The notes: generated from the letters alone by a model not told the origin. DNA of 64,000 nucleotides from CAJCIS01 sp965276755 (GCA_965276755.1 OZ255625.1:3348001-3412000); one strand, 5' to 3'. Counted from the stretch's first letter, positions 49,011-57,704 are shown. Numbers and translations are program-made.

Positions 49011-49781
49011 TTACTGGCCCGGACTGGGTAGCCGGACAGGTAATCCCGCGCCTTGCAAGGCATATTTGACCTCGGACACGCTAAAAATCCCGAAATGGAA
49101 CACCGATGCCGCCAGCAACCCCGTGGCCCCCGCCCGCGCGCCTTCGATGAAATGTTCCAGCGTGCCCACCCCGCCCGAGGCGATCACCGGCAGCCGCACC
49201 GCCCCGCACACGGCGCGCAACAGGTCCAGATCGAAGCCGGCCTTGGTGCCGTCGCGATCCATGCTGGTCAGCAGGATTTCGCCCGCGCCGAGCGCCTCGA
49301 CCTCGCGCGCCCAGTCCAGCACGTCCCGCCCCGTGGGCGTGCGGCCGCCATGGGTGTAGACCTGCCAGCCGCCATGCCCGTCCGCGCGCGCGTCGATGGC
49401 GGTCACCACGCATTGGCTGCCGAATTTGCGCGCGGCCTCGCCCACCAGTTCGGGGCGCGCACACGCGGCGGAATTGATGCTGCATTTATCGGCACCTGCC
49501 AGCAACAGGCGGCGCATATCCTCGATGCTGCGTATGCCGCCGCCTACGGTCAGCGGCAGGAAGATGCGCGCGGCCGTACGGGCGACGATTTCTATCATCG
49601 TGTCGCGATATTCGTGACTTGCCGTGATATCAAGGAAGGCCAGTTCGTCCGCGCCGGCGGCATCATAGAGAGCCGCCTGTTCGACAGGATCGCCCGCGTC
49701 GCGCAGGTCCACGAAATTCACGCCCTTGACGACGCGCCCATCGCGCACGTCCAGGCATGGGATGATGCGCAGCTTGAGCAT
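49011..49781 (-). CDS. hisF: Imidazole glycerol phosphate synthase cyclase subunit
   Basis: 256-residue TIM barrel that closes the imidazole ring with ammonia from HisH. Catalytic Asp11 is in RIIPCLDVRDGRVVKGVNF, and the second acid is in TSMDRDGTKAGFDLDLLR; the phosphate-binding GGGIRSIEDM and ASGGVGTLEHF loops are intact. The ATG overlaps the cfa stop (TGATG). HisH, HisA and HisB are not in this window, so the his genes are split. Confidence 0.96.
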   Translation of the reverse strand: MLKLRIIPCLDVRDGRVVKGVNFVDLRDAGDPVEQAALYDAAGADELAFLDITASHEYRDTMIEIVARTAARIFLPLTVGGGIRSIEDMRRLLLAGADKCSINSAACARPELVGEAARKFGSQCVVTAIDARADGHGGWQVYTHGGRTPTGRDVLDWAREVEALGAGEILLTSMDRDGTKAGFDLDLLRAVCGAVRLPVIASGGVGTLEHFIEGARAGATGLLAASVFHFGIFSVSEVKYALQGAGLPVRLPSPGQ

Positions 49782-51031
49782 CAGGTCTGGAGCAGGCGGG
49801 CGTCCAGCAGCGCCTCGCCCGGGTCGGCCCATTCTGCGTCGGCCATATAATCGCGCGTCAGCGGCACCGCGGCGTGCCCTCGTGCGAGCTGGATTTGCCA
49901 GACCATGTGGCCCAGACGGCGGAAGGTCATTTCCGCCCCGGTCAAATAGAGCTCGAAGATGCGGCAGAAGCGTTCGTCGTAGAGCGCGCGTATGGTGTCG
50001 CGATTGGCCGCAAAGCGGCGGCGCCAGTGGGCAATCGTTTCGGCGTAATGCAGGCGCAGGATTTCGCAATCCGTCGCGATCAGGCGCGAGCGTTCGATCG
50101 CGCCGAAGACTTCGGACAGCGCCGGCGAATAGCCGCCCGGAAAGATGTGGCGCGCCAGCCAGGGATTGGTGACGCTCGGCCCGTCGCTGCGGCCGATGGC
50201 GTGGATCAGTGCGATGCCGTCATCGGTCAGGCGCTCGCGCACGGCGGCGAAATATTCGCCGTAATGGGCCACGCCCACATGTTCGAACATGCCGACGGAG
50301 ACCACGCGATCGAAGCGCCCCGTGACCTGGCGGTAATCGCGCAATTCGAAATGCACCCGATGGGAAAGCCCCGCCTCGCGCGCCCGCGCGGTGGCGTCGG
50401 CGTGCTGTTCTTCAGAAAGTGTTATGCCGGTGACGCGCGCGCCGTATTCCTGCGCGAGCGTGATCGCCATCCCGCCCCATCCGCAGCCGATATCGAGCAC
50501 GTGCAGATCGGGCCGATCGAGCCGCAGTTTGGCCGCGATGTGGCGCTTTTTGGCGAGTTGGGCCTCCTCCAGCGTCTCGTCGCCGCGGACGAAATAGCCG
50601 CAGGAATATTGCCGGTCGCGGTCCAGAAAGAGCGAATAGAGCCGGCCATTCAGATCGTAATGGTGCGCCACGCGCCGGCGCGCCAGATGGGGCGGGTTGG
50701 CGCCCAACACGGCGCGACGCGCGCGCGCAAGTGCCTTGCGGATGCGCTCGGCCGGGTGGCGCCCGCCCGCGGCCAGGTTGGCGAACAGCACGTCCAGAAC
50801 GTCGCCCAGCGTGCAGTCCAGCGGGATCAGCGTGCCCTCTGCGTAGGCTTCGCCGAAGATCAGGGCGGGATTGAAGAGCAGGCCGGCCGCGGTGGTCCAG
50901 GTGGCAATCGCCACGCCGGCGCGCGGGGCGCCGCCCGGGCCGAAGACGGCTTGCGTGCCGTCGGGGAAGCGGACGGTGAAGCTGCCGGCGACAAGCAGGC
51001 GGGTGAGGGCGGCTGCGAGGAGGGCGCGCAT
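49781..51031 (-). CDS. cfa: Cyclopropane-fatty-acyl-phospholipid synthase
   Basis: 416-residue SAM-dependent enzyme that adds a methylene bridge to unsaturated phospholipid chains. Motifs: VAHHYDLNGRLYSLFLDRD, CGYFVRGDETLEEAQLAKKR, SAM site VLDIGCGWGGMAI and SVGMFEHVG. Such lipids aid acid resistance. The start at ATG 51031 was chosen for its GAGGA; a longer frame lacks support. The stop overlaps hisF by one base, an unexpected pairing of membrane lipid and histidine genes. Confidence 0.93.
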   Translation of the reverse strand: MRALLAAALTRLLVAGSFTVRFPDGTQAVFGPGGAPRAGVAIATWTTAAGLLFNPALIFGEAYAEGTLIPLDCTLGDVLDVLFANLAAGGRHPAERIRKALARARRAVLGANPPHLARRRVAHHYDLNGRLYSLFLDRDRQYSCGYFVRGDETLEEAQLAKKRHIAAKLRLDRPDLHVLDIGCGWGGMAITLAQEYGARVTGITLSEEQHADATARAREAGLSHRVHFELRDYRQVTGRFDRVVSVGMFEHVGVAHYGEYFAAVRERLTDDGIALIHAIGRSDGPSVTNPWLARHIFPGGYSPALSEVFGAIERSRLIATDCEILRLHYAETIAHWRRRFAANRDTIRALYDERFCRIFELYLTGAEMTFRRLGHMVWQIQLARGHAAVPLTRDYMADAEWADPGEALLDARLLQT

Positions 51032-51099
51032 GGGTCCTCGTAGGGGCAACCGATCAGCAAGGCCAGGGGCGGCCTGTCGAACAGGTCTGCCGCCCAAGT

Positions 51100-51606
51100 T
51101 CAGAGCGTGTCATCCGGGCGCGTCGGTATCTTGGGCATTGCGAATGCCTTGCTGATGTAGCTGCTGCTGGCATCTGCGCTGAGGACGCGGAACCGAAAAG
51201 GCCCACCACCCCAGTAGGTGTTGCTTCGGCAGTGGCATTCGCATTGTCCGTTGCATGACCAGCCGCGCCAAGGCGGCGGGCTCAGGGTAGCGCCTGCCGG
51301 CAGCTCTACGTGCCCGGGCAATGGGCGCACCACGCCTTCGAGATCGCAGGCCGGCACCAGGTTCATCTCGGTGACGAGTCCATGCCACGTTCCGCCCGAC
51401 CAGGCTTCCACCAGCACGAGCGGTTGCAGAAATACCGGGCGCAACCCTGTGTTGGTGACAGTGAGATGCCCCCAATTTCGCCCGCCACTCAGCACAATTG
51501 TTCCAGGTTGCGCCCCGGCGCCGGCTGCATCATTCCGCGTGATGGCGCACACGGCCGCTGCAGCTAGGACAAGCGTCAGGCGACGGCGAGCCAGCGGCGC
51601 CCCCAT
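51100..51606 (-). CDS. Exported hypothetical protein
   Basis: 168 residues. It has a signal peptide (RRRLTLVLAAAAVCAI) and a single beta-rich domain (NWGHLTVTNTGLRPVFLQPL), with a short Cys/His cluster SCNGQCECHCRSNTYWGG that could bind a metal or form disulfides. No family recognised. GGAGG lies five bases before the ATG. It is 68 bases upstream of cfa and may share its transcript. Confidence 0.6.
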   Translation of the reverse strand: MGAPLARRRLTLVLAAAAVCAITRNDAAGAGAQPGTIVLSGGRNWGHLTVTNTGLRPVFLQPLVLVEAWSGGTWHGLVTEMNLVPACDLEGVVRPLPGHVELPAGATLSPPPWRGWSCNGQCECHCRSNTYWGGGPFRFRVLSADASSSYISKAFAMPKIPTRPDDTL

Positions 51607-51776
51607 TGTTACCTCCGCCGCTTCTCCTTGACGATCTGTCCTATTGTCTCCTCGTTCGCCACCGTGTTGCACGTGGTCACATTGGATTGTGTAACCAGCT
51701 GTGCAAAGCGCGGGTCGACCGAAGCGCCAGCTATGAAATGGCCGAAATTCCTCCCGGGGGGCGCTCCCCCGCGGCC

Positions 51777-52334
51777 TTACGGCACGTCCGGCTGCTCTTC
51801 CATCCCGAACACGGGCTGCTCCTCGGGCTCCTCGGCCTCGCGCCCCACCGCCTCGCCACGCGACTGCTTGGCCGCCTCTTCCGTGCTGCGCGCCACATTG
51901 ACCGTGATCTCGATCGAAACCTCCGGATGCAGCACCACACGCACGCGGCTCAGCCCCAGCGTCTTGATCGGGTGTTCCAGCACCACCTGCGAACGGTCGA
52001 AATTCAGACCGCCTTCGACCGCAGCTTCGGCGATATCGCGGTTCGACACCGAGCCATAAAGGCTGCCCGACTCGCCGGCCTGGCGCACGAGCACCACGCT
52101 CAACCCGCCGATGCGCTCGGCCAGCCGCTCGGCCTCCTCGCGCTTCTTGATGTTCTGCGCTTCCAGATGCACGCGCTGCTGTTCGAACTGCTCCAGATTT
52201 GCCTTGTTGGCGCGAATGGCGCGCTTTTGCGGCAGCAGGAAATTGCGCGCGTAGCCTGGCTTGACGCGCACGCGCTCGCCCATCTGACCGAGCTTTTCCA
52301 CACGCTGGAGCAGGATCAATTCAATCTGTGCCAT
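51777..52334 (-). CDS. rplI: 50S ribosomal protein L9
   Basis: 185 residues. The N-terminal rRNA-binding domain reads IELILLQRVEKLGQMGERV and VKPGYARNFLLPQKRA, followed by the long connecting helix and a C-terminal domain (HPIKTLGLSRVRVVLHPEV). The acidic tail (EAEEPEEQPVFGMEEQ) is longer than in enteric L9, as in other alphaproteobacteria. Last gene of rpsF-rpsR-rplI. Confidence 0.97.
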   Translation of the reverse strand: MAQIELILLQRVEKLGQMGERVRVKPGYARNFLLPQKRAIRANKANLEQFEQQRVHLEAQNIKKREEAERLAERIGGLSVVLVRQAGESGSLYGSVSNRDIAEAAVEGGLNFDRSQVVLEHPIKTLGLSRVRVVLHPEVSIEITVNVARSTEEAAKQSRGEAVGREAEEPEEQPVFGMEEQPDVP

Positions 52335-52348
52335 GTGCCGGCGCTCCC

Positions 52349-52624
52349 TCAGCTCACGATATAAGGCAGCAGCGCCAGAAAGCGCGCGCGCTTGATGGCT
52401 TGGGCCAATTCGCGCTGCTTCTTGGCAGACACCGCGGTAATGCGGCTCGGCACGATCTTGCCGCGTTCGGAGAGGAAGCGGCTCAGCAGGCGCACGTCCT
52501 TGTAATCGATCTTGGGCGCGTTGGGGCCGGAGAACGGGCAGGATTTGCGCCGGCGAAAGAATGGGCGCCGCGCGCCCACGGCCGCACGTCGCGCGGCGGG
52601 ATTGACGTCTGTGCTGTCTGACAT
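52349..52624 (-). CDS. rpsR: 30S ribosomal protein S18
   Basis: 91 residues: basic, with the family core IDYKDVRLLSRFLSERGKIV and PSRITAVSAKKQRELAQAIK. The RRKSCPFSG motif keeps only one Cys. It lies between rpsF and rplI with short gaps, the usual operon. Confidence 0.97.
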   Translation of the reverse strand: MSDSTDVNPAARRAAVGARRPFFRRRKSCPFSGPNAPKIDYKDVRLLSRFLSERGKIVPSRITAVSAKKQRELAQAIKRARFLALLPYIVS

Positions 52625-52630
52625 GCTCGC

Positions 52631-53083
52631 CTATTCCTCGGGCTGATCGAGAGTGTCGCGCGCGCGGAACTCCTCGCGATCGTCATAGCCGCGGCGGGTG
52701 CGGCCGGATTCGAAGCGCCCGGCGGGCTTAGGCCCGCGGAATGTGCGCTCCTTGTCGTCGCTCTTGCGCGCCAGGATGGCCGACGGGTTCTCGTCCAGCG
52801 CATCGACGCGGATCGTCATGAAGCGCAGCACGTCCTCATTCAGGCCAAGCTGGCGTTCCATTTCATTGATGCTGGCCGGCTTGGCATCCAGGCCGAGGAG
52901 CATGTAGTGCCCCTTGCGGTTCTTCTTGATGCGGTAGGACAGCGAGCGCAGGCCCCAATATTCGCGCTTGGGAACCGATCCGCCCTCGCCCTCGAGCTGG
53001 GCGGCGACGGTATCGGCCATGGCCTCGACCTGCTGCTGCGTAACATCGTTGCGTGCTATCAGCACGCATTCGTAAATTGGCAT
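52631..53083 (-). CDS. rpsF: 30S ribosomal protein S6
   Basis: 150 residues. The ferredoxin-like core is typical (MPIYECVLIARNDVTQQQVE, KREYWGLRSLSYRIKKNRKG, LNEDVLRFMTIRVD). The C-terminal tail is charged and longer than in E. coli. ATG 53083 gives the conserved N-terminus; upstream in-frame codons are ignored. First gene of the operon; the family B element B5 lies 105 bases upstream. Confidence 0.97.
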   Translation of the reverse strand: MPIYECVLIARNDVTQQQVEAMADTVAAQLEGEGGSVPKREYWGLRSLSYRIKKNRKGHYMLLGLDAKPASINEMERQLGLNEDVLRFMTIRVDALDENPSAILARKSDDKERTFRGPKPAGRFESGRTRRGYDDREEFRARDTLDQPEE

Positions 53084-53187
53084 GTTGGTCCCTATGGCTG
53101 GAGGCCCAGGATCGGGCATAGCCGGAGCGCAGCCATAGCGCTTCGGCAGGGAGGCGCGCATGAAGCACGCCGCCTATGCGAACGCAA

Positions 53188-53308
53188 GCCAGGGGCTCTG
53201 CCCCTGGACCCCGCTGGAGGCAGGGCCTCCAGACCTCCATCTTATTAAAAACAAAGAAAAGGTTCTAAGGACTTGTCCTTAGCGGGGTCCAGGGGCAGAG
53301 CCCCTGGC
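53188..53308. repeat. Family B repeat, complete miniature element with 28-bp terminal inverted repeats (B5)
   Basis: 53188-53215 and 53281-53308 are perfect reverse complements (GCCAGGGGCTCTGCCCCTGG plus ACCCCGCT). The interior holds hairpins CTGGAGG-CAGGG-CCTCCAG and CTAAGGAC-TT-GTCCTTAG around an A-rich spacer. It is 121 bases with no coding capacity, in the spacer between the rpsF leader and the sulfotransferase-like gene. Confidence 0.9.
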
Positions 53309-53351
53309 CTTCTTCTGGCTTCCCCAAATCTCTCAATCGCCCTCGTGCGGG

Positions 53352-54485
53352 TCAGATTTCCCGCGCGGCCGCCACCGGCAGATCGGTTTGCCCCAGGCGC
53401 TTGATGAACCTGTCATACAGGACCTGGTCGTGGCGCGTCGCGGCCGCCAGCGCGTCTATGGCGGCCGGCCGCAAATCCTGTGCGCGCAGGATCGGCTCGC
53501 CGGCGGCCTCGCTGTCGGAGGCCATGTTCTCGAGCTCCGTGCGGGACCACGCGTTGAGCTTGTCCAGTGCAACCAGCCGCAGCGGCGAGCGGCGGAGGGC
53601 GGCCAGCGTGCCTTCGGCGGTGCCGTCACCCAGCGCATGACAGATCGGGTTATTCAGCACAGTCTCGGCCAGGATGTCGCGGCCCAGTTGCCGCCAATCG
53701 GCAAGCCTGGCGGCCTTGGCGCCACCCTCCATGCGCGCGGCGATCGCGGCGGGCAGCGGTGCCTGCCCAGCCTGCCAGGCGTTCAGCTGGGCGTTGAGCT
53801 GGCCCATGGCACGCGCCCGCGGGTCCCGCAGCACGGTGAAGAAGGTGTCCTCGACACGCGCCGGCGGCATGGAGTTGCTCCAGGCAAACGGGTCGTCCTG
53901 CGCTGCGGATGCGGCCGGCGGGTCCAGGAACGCCGACATCTTGGTGTACGAGAGGGCGAGGCTGTTGCTGCTGGCCGTGCGCATGAAGACGTGGCCCAGG
54001 GTTTTCATGAGCAGCACGGGGTTGTTGAAGCGTTGCGCGGTTAGATCGAGCGGCAGCAGCGGGTGGCGGTTATCGAGCATGGTGAGCACGCTTTGGCCGC
54101 CACTGCGCGCAATGCGCACGAACAGCAGCCGCTTGCGCTCGGGAAACGATTCGCAGGCGCGGCGCACGAGGTTCGCACGAAACTCCATGCTGCGGATGAG
54201 TTCGATCAGATGTTCGCCGACGTGGTAGGGCTCAGGTAATGCGTCCACCTCCTGAAGGCTCGGCCATCGACCGAGGGCCGTGAAGAAGACGTGTTGGGGA
54301 TCGGCGTGCTTGAGCTCGAGCGAGCGCAGCAGTCCGGGGAAGGTCGCATTCATGCCCAGCGCGCCGATCAGCTCGAAGAGCTGGCGCAGCCGCACCGGCA
54401 GGGGCCGTTTGGCAATGTCGAGGTGCTTGTTGTCCTGGCGCTTGACCTTGCCGCCCGACAGCATGCTCTCCAGAAGATTTGCCAT
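53352..54485 (-). CDS. Sulfotransferase-like protein
   Basis: 377 residues. The central KRLLFVRIARSGGQSVLTML resembles the PAPS-binding 5'-phosphate loop of bacterial sulfotransferases (typically FVHIPKTGGTS). The region before it (FPGLLRSLELKHADPQHVFF...LIRSMEFRANLV) is helical, as in related Acetobacteraceae proteins. VEDTFFTVLRDPRARAMGQL matches the second, 3'-phosphate motif (VLRDP). Catalytic residues are not certain: the usual Lys in the loop is replaced by Arg-Ser. The substrate may be a surface glycan. A family C repeat lies just upstream. Confidence 0.6.
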   Translation of the reverse strand: MANLLESMLSGGKVKRQDNKHLDIAKRPLPVRLRQLFELIGALGMNATFPGLLRSLELKHADPQHVFFTALGRWPSLQEVDALPEPYHVGEHLIELIRSMEFRANLVRRACESFPERKRLLFVRIARSGGQSVLTMLDNRHPLLPLDLTAQRFNNPVLLMKTLGHVFMRTASSNSLALSYTKMSAFLDPPAASAAQDDPFAWSNSMPPARVEDTFFTVLRDPRARAMGQLNAQLNAWQAGQAPLPAAIAARMEGGAKAARLADWRQLGRDILAETVLNNPICHALGDGTAEGTLAALRRSPLRLVALDKLNAWSRTELENMASDSEAAGEPILRAQDLRPAAIDALAAATRHDQVLYDRFIKRLGQTDLPVAAAREI

Positions 54486-54499
54486 TATGGTCCTACAGA

Positions 54500-54534
54500 T
54501 AAAAGTTTTTTGGTCCTTTTTTTCAAAAAAGGAC
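54500..54534. repeat. Family C repeat, single arm (C5)
   Basis: AAAAGTTTTTTG followed by hairpin GTCC-T7-C-A6-GGAC. It lies between the divergent sulfotransferase-like gene and fabD, so it is not in a terminator position here. Confidence 0.8.
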
Positions 54535-54629
54535 TGCTTGCTTTGCTTTTCCGCTCAGCCCCGCCATTTGACAGCGACCGCACCCGAGCGATACCGCCGC
54601 GCCCATCCCATACCGGTGAGCCCGCGTCC

Positions 54630-55601
54630 ATGTCCGTCTACGCCTTCATCTTCCCCGGCCAGGGCAGCCAGTCCGTGGGCATGGGCCGCGACCTCGCGGC
54701 CGCCTTCTCCGCCGCGCGCGAGGTCTTCGACGAGGTTGACGAAACCCTGCGCCAGCGCCTGTCCAAGCTGATGTTCGAGGGCCCGGCCGAGGACCTCACG
54801 CTGACGGAGAACGCCCAGCCCGCGCTGATGGCCGTCTCGCTCGCCGTGCTGCGGGTGCTGGAGCACCAAGGCGGCATACGGCTCGCCGATCGCGCCGCGG
54901 TGGTCGCCGGCCACAGCCTGGGCGAATACAGCGCGCTTGCCGCCGCCGGAGCGCTGGGCGTGGCTGCCACCGCCCGCCTGCTGCGGCAGCGGGGCCAGGC
55001 CATGCAGGGCGCCGTGGCGGAGGGCGAGGGCGCCATGGCCGCGCTGCTTGGGGTGGAACTGGCCGCCAGTGCGGAGATCTGCGCAGAGGCAGCGCCCTGG
55101 AAGCGCGAAGGCCAGCCGGACGCCACCCAGATCATCCAGCCGGCCAACGACAATGGCGGCGGCCAGGTTGTTATCAGCGGCCATCGCGAGGCGGTCGAGC
55201 GCGCAATCGAGATCGCGCGCGCGCGCGGCGTCAAGCGTGCGATGAAGTTGCCTGTCTCCGCGCCCTTTCATTGTGCGCTGATGCAGCCCGCGGCGGACGC
55301 TATGGCGCGCGCTTTGGAGGATGTGAGCTTAGCCGCGCCGATCGTTCCGCTGATCGCCAATGTGACCGCTGCCAAGGCCACGCGCCCTGACGAAATCAAG
55401 CGCCTGCTGGTGGCGCAGGTCACCGGCACCGTGCGCTGGCGGGAGAGCGTGGTTGCGGCAATGGAGATGGGCGTGGACAGCTTTGTCGAGCTTGGCGCGG
55501 GGAAGGTGCTGACGGGTTTGGTCAAGCGTATTGCGCCGGATGCGCGGGGGCTGAATGCGGGGAGTCCTGGGGAGATCGAGGCGTTGTTGAAAGTGATTTA
55601 A
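54630..55601 (+). CDS. fabD: Malonyl-CoA:ACP transacylase
   Basis: 323 residues. It moves malonyl from CoA to acyl carrier protein. Motifs: FIFPGQGSQSVGMGRDLA, the nucleophile elbow GHSLGEYSALAAAGAL and the catalytic His region SAPFHCALMQPAAD. The start ATG 54630 matches the conserved N-terminus; the frame upstream runs through family C sequence. fabG follows after a 134-base gap filled by an inverted family C pair. Confidence 0.96.
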   Translation: MSVYAFIFPGQGSQSVGMGRDLAAAFSAAREVFDEVDETLRQRLSKLMFEGPAEDLTLTENAQPALMAVSLAVLRVLEHQGGIRLADRAAVVAGHSLGEYSALAAAGALGVAATARLLRQRGQAMQGAVAEGEGAMAALLGVELAASAEICAEAAPWKREGQPDATQIIQPANDNGGGQVVISGHREAVERAIEIARARGVKRAMKLPVSAPFHCALMQPAADAMARALEDVSLAAPIVPLIANVTAAKATRPDEIKRLLVAQVTGTVRWRESVVAAMEMGVDSFVELGAGKVLTGLVKRIAPDARGLNAGSPGEIEALLKVI

Positions 55602-55604
55602 GGT

Positions 55605-55715
55605 CTTCTTTTTTGAAAAAAAGAAGCAAAAAACTTTTGCTATTTTGGTCGGTCGTTTGAACGAACACCCGCCAAACTTGCAAAAGTTTTTTGGTTCTTT
55701 TTTTCAAAAAAGAAC
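55605..55715. repeat. Family C repeat, complete inverted pair (C6)
   Basis: Left arm CTTC-T6-GA7-GAAG then CAAAAAACTTTTGC; right arm GCAAAAGTTTTTTG then GTTC-T7-C-A6-GAAC. A core of about 45 bases separates them. The stem feet differ between the two arms (CTTC/GAAG versus GTTC/GAAC) yet each pairs internally. It fills the fabD-fabG spacer. Confidence 0.85.
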
Positions 55716-55735
55716 ATTCTTCCTAAGGCTCCTTC

Positions 55736-56473
55736 ATGTTCCGCCTAGACAACAAGTCCGCCCTGATCACCGGCGCGTCCGGCGGCATAGGTGCGGCCAT
55801 CGCCCGCGCCCTGCACGCCCAGGGTGCCATCGTCGCCCTCTCGGGCACGCGGCGTGACGCGCTGGACTCCCTTGCCGCCGAATTAAGCGAACGCGCCCAT
55901 GTCTGCCCGGCCGATCTGCGCGACGCGGGTGCCGCCGACGCGCTGATCGCCGCCGCAGAGGCCGCGGCCGGCCCGCTCGCCATCCTGGTCAATAATGCGG
56001 GCCTGACGCGGGACGGCCTGGCGCTGCGCATGAAGGACGAAGACTGGGCGGCGGTGCTGGACGTCGATCTGACCGCCCCCTTCCGCCTGGCGCGCGCGGC
56101 CTTGCGCGGCATGCTGCGCCGGCGCGCGGGGCGGATCATCCAGATTTCCAGCGTGGTGGGGGCCACCGGCAATGCCGGCCAGGCCAATTACGCCGCGGCC
56201 AAGGCGGGCCTGGTGGGGATGAGCAAGGCGCTCGCCCAGGAGGTGGCCAGCCGCGGGATCACGGTCAATGTCGTCGCGCCCGGCTTTATCGGCACCCCCA
56301 TGACCGAAATGCTGAACGACGCGCAGCGCGCCAAGCTGACCGAAGCAATCCCGCTTGGCCGCATGGGCACGCCCGCCGACGTGGCCGCGGCGGTGACCTA
56401 CCTGGCCAGCGAGGAGGCCGGCTGGGTCACCGGCGCCACGTTGCACGTCAATGGCGGCATGGCGATGATCTGA
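55736..56473 (+). CDS. fabG: 3-oxoacyl-ACP reductase
   Basis: 245-residue NADPH-dependent SDR of fatty-acid elongation. Cofactor motif LITGASGGIGAAIA, NNAG motif (VNNAGLTRDG), catalytic Ser in IQISSVVGATG and YAAAKAG with the Tyr-x3-Lys pair; the C-terminus VTGATLHVNGGMAMI is canonical FabG. acpP, often next, is not present downstream. Confidence 0.95.
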   Translation: MFRLDNKSALITGASGGIGAAIARALHAQGAIVALSGTRRDALDSLAAELSERAHVCPADLRDAGAADALIAAAEAAAGPLAILVNNAGLTRDGLALRMKDEDWAAVLDVDLTAPFRLARAALRGMLRRRAGRIIQISSVVGATGNAGQANYAAAKAGLVGMSKALAQEVASRGITVNVVAPGFIGTPMTEMLNDAQRAKLTEAIPLGRMGTPADVAAAVTYLASEEAGWVTGATLHVNGGMAMI

Positions 56474-56547
56474 ATAACCCCAGCGGGCGGATTGGCCGTC
56501 ATGGACAGGGTGAGATCGTTACCCGCATCCAGCACCGGCTTGCGTGA

Positions 56548-57081
56548 TCAAGCAGGAACATACGTCAACCTGATCATGTCCTCGCCAATGAGATCGCTGG
56601 CCACAAGGCGGAGCGGCGGCCGCGGGCCGGCGAAGAATGGCGTGCCATGACCGAGCACGACGGGGCGGAAGTAGAGGCAATACTCATCTACAAGACCAAG
56701 GTCGGTCAGGCTTCGCGCCAGCTCCGGTCCGGCGACGTCAATCTCCCCGCCGAGACGGGCCTTGAGGTCACGCAGCACTGCCTCGACATCATTCAGGACC
56801 AGCGTGGCGTTGGGACCGACCGACGTTAACGAGCGCGACACGACCCATTTCGAACGGCTGCGCCAGGCAAGCGCGAACTCGCGATCCTCCGCGTCCCAAC
56901 CGGACTGGTCTTCGTCCCAATAGCGCATGATCTCGTACGTGCGCCGGCCATACACAATGCCGGCCAGGTCGCGCACGTGCTCGAAGAAGTGGCGGAAGGC
57001 CGAGGCGTTTGGCCGCCCCAATTTCTGGTGGTCGACGTAGCCATCCAGGGATTGCTGCAATCCGAACACAAACTTCGCCAT
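56548..57081 (-). CDS. Dihydrofolate-reductase-fold protein (RibD C-terminal family)
   Basis: 177 residues. N-terminal MAKFVFGLQQSLDGYVDHQK, then IVYGRRTYEIMRYWDEDQ and GGEIDVAGPELARSLTDLGL, with the late PVVLGHGTPFF loop. These are the marks of the RibD_C/YwjB-like group, NADPH-binding reductases of mostly unknown substrate. It is divergent from the HxlR-type regulator, 102 bases apart, and probably controlled by it. Confidence 0.82.
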   Translation of the reverse strand: MAKFVFGLQQSLDGYVDHQKLGRPNASAFRHFFEHVRDLAGIVYGRRTYEIMRYWDEDQSGWDAEDREFALAWRSRSKWVVSRSLTSVGPNATLVLNDVEAVLRDLKARLGGEIDVAGPELARSLTDLGLVDEYCLYFRPVVLGHGTPFFAGPRPPLRLVASDLIGEDMIRLTYVPA

Positions 57082-57132
57082 GCCCTCTTTCTCCTCTCCA
57101 TCGACGCGCCATCGCGGGTCTGATTGTGTTAT

Positions 57133-57179
57133 GCAATCGGTTGAACCATATCCGGACTGGTTTTAAGTTGCAATCGGTT
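57133..57179. promoter_or_regulatory. Direct repeat in the HxlR/DHFR-like divergent promoter
   Basis: The 10-mer GCAATCGGTT occurs at 57133-57142 and again at 57170-57179, both preceded by T, start-to-start distance 37 bases. The second ends four bases before the regulator's ATG. Position and repetition suggest binding sites for the HxlR-type protein; this is inference. Confidence 0.5.
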
Positions 57180-57183
57180 TGTC

Positions 57184-57678
57184 ATGCGCATGAACGCCAA
57201 ACGCTCGGGCTGCCCGATCAATCTGACTTTGGAGATGCTGGGGGATCGCTGGAGCCTGATCGTCATCCGCGACCTGATGTTCGGCAACCATCGTCACTTC
57301 CGCGAATTGCTGACTTTGTCCAAGGAGGGCATCGCCTCGAACATCCTGGCCGACCGGCTCAAGCGCCTGGAGGCGGCCGGCCTTGTGTCCCGCCGCGATG
57401 ATCCCAGCCACAAGCAGAAGGCCATCTACAGCCTGACCGAAGCCTCCATCGAGCTGGTCCCCCTGCTTGCCCACATGGGCGGTTGGGGCTTGCGTCACAC
57501 GCCCGCGTCGAAGGGGCTTTCGACACGCGCGCAAATCCTGCAAGACGGCGGCCCGCTTCTATGGTCCGAGTTCATGGAGGAGTTGCGGCATCTCCATTTG
57601 GGAGCGCCGCGGCCTGAGGGGTCGGTCCTGGCGAGGCTGCAGTCGGCTTACGACGCCCGGATTGCGGAGCAGACGTGA
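57184..57678 (+). CDS. HxlR-family transcriptional regulator
   Basis: 164 residues. The winged-helix core is typical: CPINLTLEMLGDRWSLIVIR, FGNHRHFRELL, GIASNILADRLKRLEAAGLV and a wing with KAIYSLTEAS. The Cys at the start of the domain (SGCPI) is the residue that senses oxidants or aldehydes in several HxlR proteins. The C-terminal extension of about 50 residues is longer than average. It is divergent from a reductase-fold enzyme, the usual regulator-target arrangement. Confidence 0.88.
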   Translation: MRMNAKRSGCPINLTLEMLGDRWSLIVIRDLMFGNHRHFRELLTLSKEGIASNILADRLKRLEAAGLVSRRDDPSHKQKAIYSLTEASIELVPLLAHMGGWGLRHTPASKGLSTRAQILQDGGPLLWSEFMEELRHLHLGAPRPEGSVLARLQSAYDARIAEQT

Positions 57679-57704
57679 CCCCGCTCGATTGAAGAGCTGA
57701 AGAA

